A stretch of DNA of 24,963 nucleotides from contig JAQGAU010000680.1 in NCBI GenBank assembly GCA_034698045.1, forward strand, positions 1 to 24,963. The letters run 5' to 3'. A program made the translations under genes and the position numbers. Each line of letters opens with the position of its first letter. The first letter of the stretch is position 1. A model generated the notes under the pieces. That model searched no databases. It had not been told where the DNA came from and saw nothing but the letters and a program-made list of their open reading frames with translations. Positions 22,401 through 24,963 of this stretch are shown here, piece after piece. Source of the DNA: Paramacrobiotus richtersi (lineage: Eukaryota > Tardigrada > Eutardigrada > Parachela > Macrobiotidae).

Positions 22401-24241
22401 GCTCTGAATGGTGAGGGTTAAGCACAGAATAACATGCTTTCTTAGTTTTATGGAGTGGAGCATCTGAACCTTTGCCGATTTCTTGGACTCACAATAACAA
22501 GCCCGGATATGGAAACACACACAGTCACAGCGGTCTATGAGCGCCCGACTCGTGGAACATTTCCCGACATTTGCAGCAGCTTTGCGACGAAAGACTTTGG
22601 CTTCACAAGCTCTTTGATAGTGGACTACCTTGAGGCACGTTCTATAAAAGCCTGTAAATAAGCAGCAGCAGTGTAATTCTTACTGGCTAAACTACAGGCT
22701 ATCGAGTTCATCCACCGCTCCTCGTTGCGATATCATGGTCGAATCAGCCCTTTAGCTTGCTGGGTGGACAAACACTTTACTTTGAAAGTGATGAACTTGG
22801 GACTTGATCGACTGGAGAATGCCCTGTGTGCTTACGAAGGACTGAAGAAAATAGACCATAGCGCAGTCGTTGAGACGCTGTACTGGTTAACGCCAGAAAT
22901 GATAGACAGCAGCGACGCCACCACGATACAGGCCGTGGATATATATTCTTCTGGGTTCCTAATTTACGACATACTGACGAAAGCAGGACTGTATAATAAG
23001 TTCCGAGGCATTACCAAAGGTAAATCTTTCTGGTTGCGCTTAATTAAGTTCGAGGTTTTAGGCTGAAGAAGCACATTTTTCCAGAGAACTTCCAGAATAC
23101 AGGTTCCAATATCCTGCTGGATAGCGTGAACTTTGCAGATTTTCCACAGTTCGAACAGATACTGCGATCCTGTTGGAATCCTGATCCAATCGATCGACCC
23201 AGCATTCGTCGACTTCGTTCACGAATTGCGGAAATATCTCCTCTGCTGGCGTCTAATTCGAGCCGGAACAAGCTTGTTGACAAAATCTACGAGCGGTTAT
23301 TGGATTATTCGGCAGATTTAGAGCAGGTGGTGGCCGAGCGAACGGCTAATCTGAAGGAAGAGATGTACAAGTGCGACGCCATTGTCGGACAGTTTCTGCC
23401 ACGGTACTAGTACGAATCTTTACAATGGCCACGGCAGCATATTCAATCTGTGAAACTTCCTTTCAGAGCCATAGTCAGGCAAATGCGTGCTGGCCAGACT
23501 GTCCCAGCAGAATTGTACGAATGCGTGTCGGTTATGTTTACCGACCTTTTTGGCTTCGCTGATTTTGTTAGAGACAACTCACCGGAGCAGACAATCAGCC
23601 TGATTGGAGAAACAGAAGCATGCTTCGACCGACTGTCGACGAAATACGATGTGTACAAGGTTGAAGCGATTGGCGATTCGTATTTGGTATGCAGTATGTC
23701 ATCGGCGTTTTCGTAAACCATTAGAAACTTCACGGAGATAACTTCTATCTAGGTTGCAAGCGGATTGCCTTTAAGAAACGGAAGCAACCATATTCGATAT
23801 ATCGCAACATTTGCTCTGGGACTAATGGAAGCTGAGCAGAGGTCGATATTCCTTAAAGATCTTCGGTTCAAGATTGGCATCCATTCTGGTGAACATTTCA
23901 AATGCCTATAGCTTCTGGTCCCATGAATATCAGTACTCTTTTAGGACCTTGCGCTGCCGGAGTCCTGGGATTACGGCGACCTCGTTATTGCGTGTAAAAA
24001 GTAATGCCGCAGCATTTAAACGTTTTAGGAAATCCCTCTTTGTAATAGGTTTGGCGACACCATTAATATCGGCTCCAGAATGTGCAGCCATGGACTGCCC
24101 GGCCGTATTCATATTAGCCCAGAATCCCAGTCATTCTTGGAAAGATTCCCTGAATTCTTCGTTGAATGTAGAGGAATGGTGGCGATCAAAGGGAAACATG
24201 AGATGATAACGTACTGGTTGAATGGTTGCCGCGCTTTCTAA
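19500..24241 (+). CDS. Receptor guanylyl cyclase C, complete, catalytic residues intact
   Basis: Single-pass receptor making cGMP. Exons: 19500-19818, 19882-19945, 20007-20314, 20388-20431, 20486-20524, 20633-20710, 20771-20908, 21113-21163, 21227-21412, 21569-21707, 21787-21871, 21963-22131, 22191-22319, 22446-22634, 22698-23019, 23055-23403, 23467-23686, 23753-23888, 23945-23993, 24049-24241. All phases agree: 3207 nt, 1068 aa. I chose ATG 19500 over 19467 because it puts the signal peptide (MTPTWLLIVCALHLSSVAA) first. Order: ANF-receptor ectodomain, membrane segment near 461-481 (AVAAFLGACLAIGIVSVCCI), kinase homology domain (FIHRSSLRYHGRI, SCWNPDPIDRPS), coiled-coil linker to about 869, cyclase domain 870-1068. 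Metal Asp896 (FTDLFGF) and Asp940 (AIGDSYL) are 44 apart as in active enzymes; Glu (KVEAIG), Cys (PRYC) and N/R (INIGSR) are kept. Terminus ITYWLNGCRAF. One intron is GC-AG and one is only 35 nt. The exon 12 donor (22131) is the least certain junction. Confidence 0.92.
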
Positions 24242-24742
24242 TGGTGTTGCTCGTTACGCGAGTCAGAAGAAACGCGGGACTGATTTTTTCTCAAATGTTG
24301 TAACAACTATTCTCTGTTTTCTAACAAAGTATGAGTTTGAAAGATACACAGGAACGTTAACGTGTTTTGATGCTTTTGTTCCGTAATGTGTGAACTCGGT
24401 GTACACATTGGAAAATGGTTTTTCGAAAGACTGATGCCTTGTCTACGATGGAAACAAACATCCATCTAGCACAGCACATTCGCCAGGTTATGCCGAAACA
24501 TGGATCAACACACAGGAAAAGGACGCAGGTCTGAACTTTACCGGAATCCAAAATATGTATATGAATTAAATATTTTTGTTTCCTGTAGAACGACTGGTCG
24601 CATATGTTTCGCTGGTAGTTACAGTTCAGTGTTGAGGAATATCTCGCTATGCGCACAGCAGCACGCAGGGTTCCGTAAAACTGAGCCGTACTGAAATACA
24701 CTGGTGACTGTACTATAAGTAAACAACAATGCTGTCTTTTCG
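24242..24742. other. Spacer between cyclase C and the deaminase exon relic
   Basis: No gene recognised. I looked for other deaminase exons (HCHFEG, IHAAE, RIGHG, NSDD blocks) between cyclase C and the relic and found none. ORFs at minus 24357-24701 and plus 24500-24694 overlap each other and carry no motif. Confidence 0.4.
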
Positions 24743-24779
24743 GCGTAATCGAGAGATCTGTTCTCTCAGATGATTACGC
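24743..24779. repeat. Hairpin at the 5' edge of the deaminase exon relic
   Basis: Arms GCGTAATC (24743-24750) and GATTACGC (24772-24779) are perfect complements. Inside them GAGAGA (24751-24756) pairs with TCTCTC (24762-24767) around the loop TCTGT, with a 4-nt bulge on the 3' side. The 3' outer arm is the first coding stretch of the copied exon, so the 5' arm is an inverted copy of exon sequence. Confidence 0.6.
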
Positions 24780-24894
24780 TTTACGCACGACATGTGGATT
24801 CAGTGCTTCCGATTTCTTTCGCGTCAACCGTTCTGCTCTGAAAATGTCCTGTGCCCGGAAGGAGATTAAAAATGCACCGAGACAGATATACTAG
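24770..24894 (+). pseudogene. Isolated copy of the last adenosine deaminase exon
   Basis: After an acceptor-like TTCTCTCAG, the sequence encodes DDYALRTTCGFSASDFFR and VNRSALKMSCARKEIKNA, then stops at 24892-24894. The intact gene has EDYALLNETCGFSAADFFR and INRSALEAS at 18686 onward. About 87% of bases match over the best 54 nt by eye. It stops short of the family tail because of a later indel. No other deaminase exon precedes it, since cyclase C fills the upstream sequence, so it is a relic of partial duplication or a stray 3' exon. In this copy the codons across the shift site (TCC TGT GCC) stay in the EIK frame, which supports a one-base loss in the main gene. Confidence 0.85.
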
Positions 24895-24963
24895 GTAATC
24901 GCTCTCCGCTGATGCTGGCGATGAAGACCGGAGCGCTAGATCCGCTTTTGATTGTCTTCAGTT

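Noticed and set aside
1..24963. CRISPR arrays, rRNA, operons, ribosome binding sites
   Set aside because: The sequence is clearly spliced eukaryotic DNA, and no regularly spaced direct repeats were seen.

Overview
Eukaryotic genomic DNA from an intron-rich animal. Spliced genes can be traced exon by exon with GT-AG junctions and matching phases; most introns are 50-300 nt. The mix of genes suggests a compact invertebrate genome: orphan receptor guanylyl cyclases in a local cluster, a rhodopsin-like GPCR, adenosine deaminase and a small cysteine-rich secreted peptide. My best guess is a tardigrade (Hypsibius-like). That is inference from gene style, not from a marker gene.

Layout. 1-4864, minus strand: the 5' half of receptor guanylyl cyclase A (13 exons: signal peptide, ligand-binding ectodomain, membrane segment, start of the kinase homology domain). 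Its last visible exon is at 709-879, and the 3' half is not in the window. Intron 12 holds a 1.03-kb element with 29-bp terminal inverted repeats and TA target duplications. 6293-11468, minus: receptor guanylyl cyclase B, complete in 19 exons (1057 aa), a tandem paralogue of A; its cyclase domain has Ser in place of the second metal-binding Asp. 11458-12076, minus: a weak multi-pass membrane ORF. 12346-13295, minus: a two-exon precursor of an eight-cysteine secreted peptide with a pattern like mytilin, myticin and nematode CS-alpha-beta antimicrobial peptides. 13296-14999: no gene seen. 15000-16025, minus: an intronless rhodopsin-family GPCR reading frame broken by two in-frame TAA codons. 17244-18843, plus: adenosine deaminase in six exons, with all catalytic residues and a one-base shift in the last exon. 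19500-24241, plus: receptor guanylyl cyclase C, complete in 20 exons (1068 aa), with an intact catalytic site. 24770-24894, plus: an isolated diverged copy of the last deaminase exon, starting inside a hairpin.

How the parts relate. A, B and C share most intron positions and phases, and B and C share many exon lengths (44, 39, 138, 51, 186 and 220 nt), so they descend from one ancestor by local duplication, C being the most diverged and inverted. Each would be a single-pass surface receptor making cGMP from GTP when bound by a ligand; B may have lost activity or act only in a dimer. The region looks like an accessory, duplicating neighbourhood: tandem receptors, a nonsense-broken GPCR, an exon relic and a transposon-like insertion. 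No rRNA, tRNA or CRISPR features were found.
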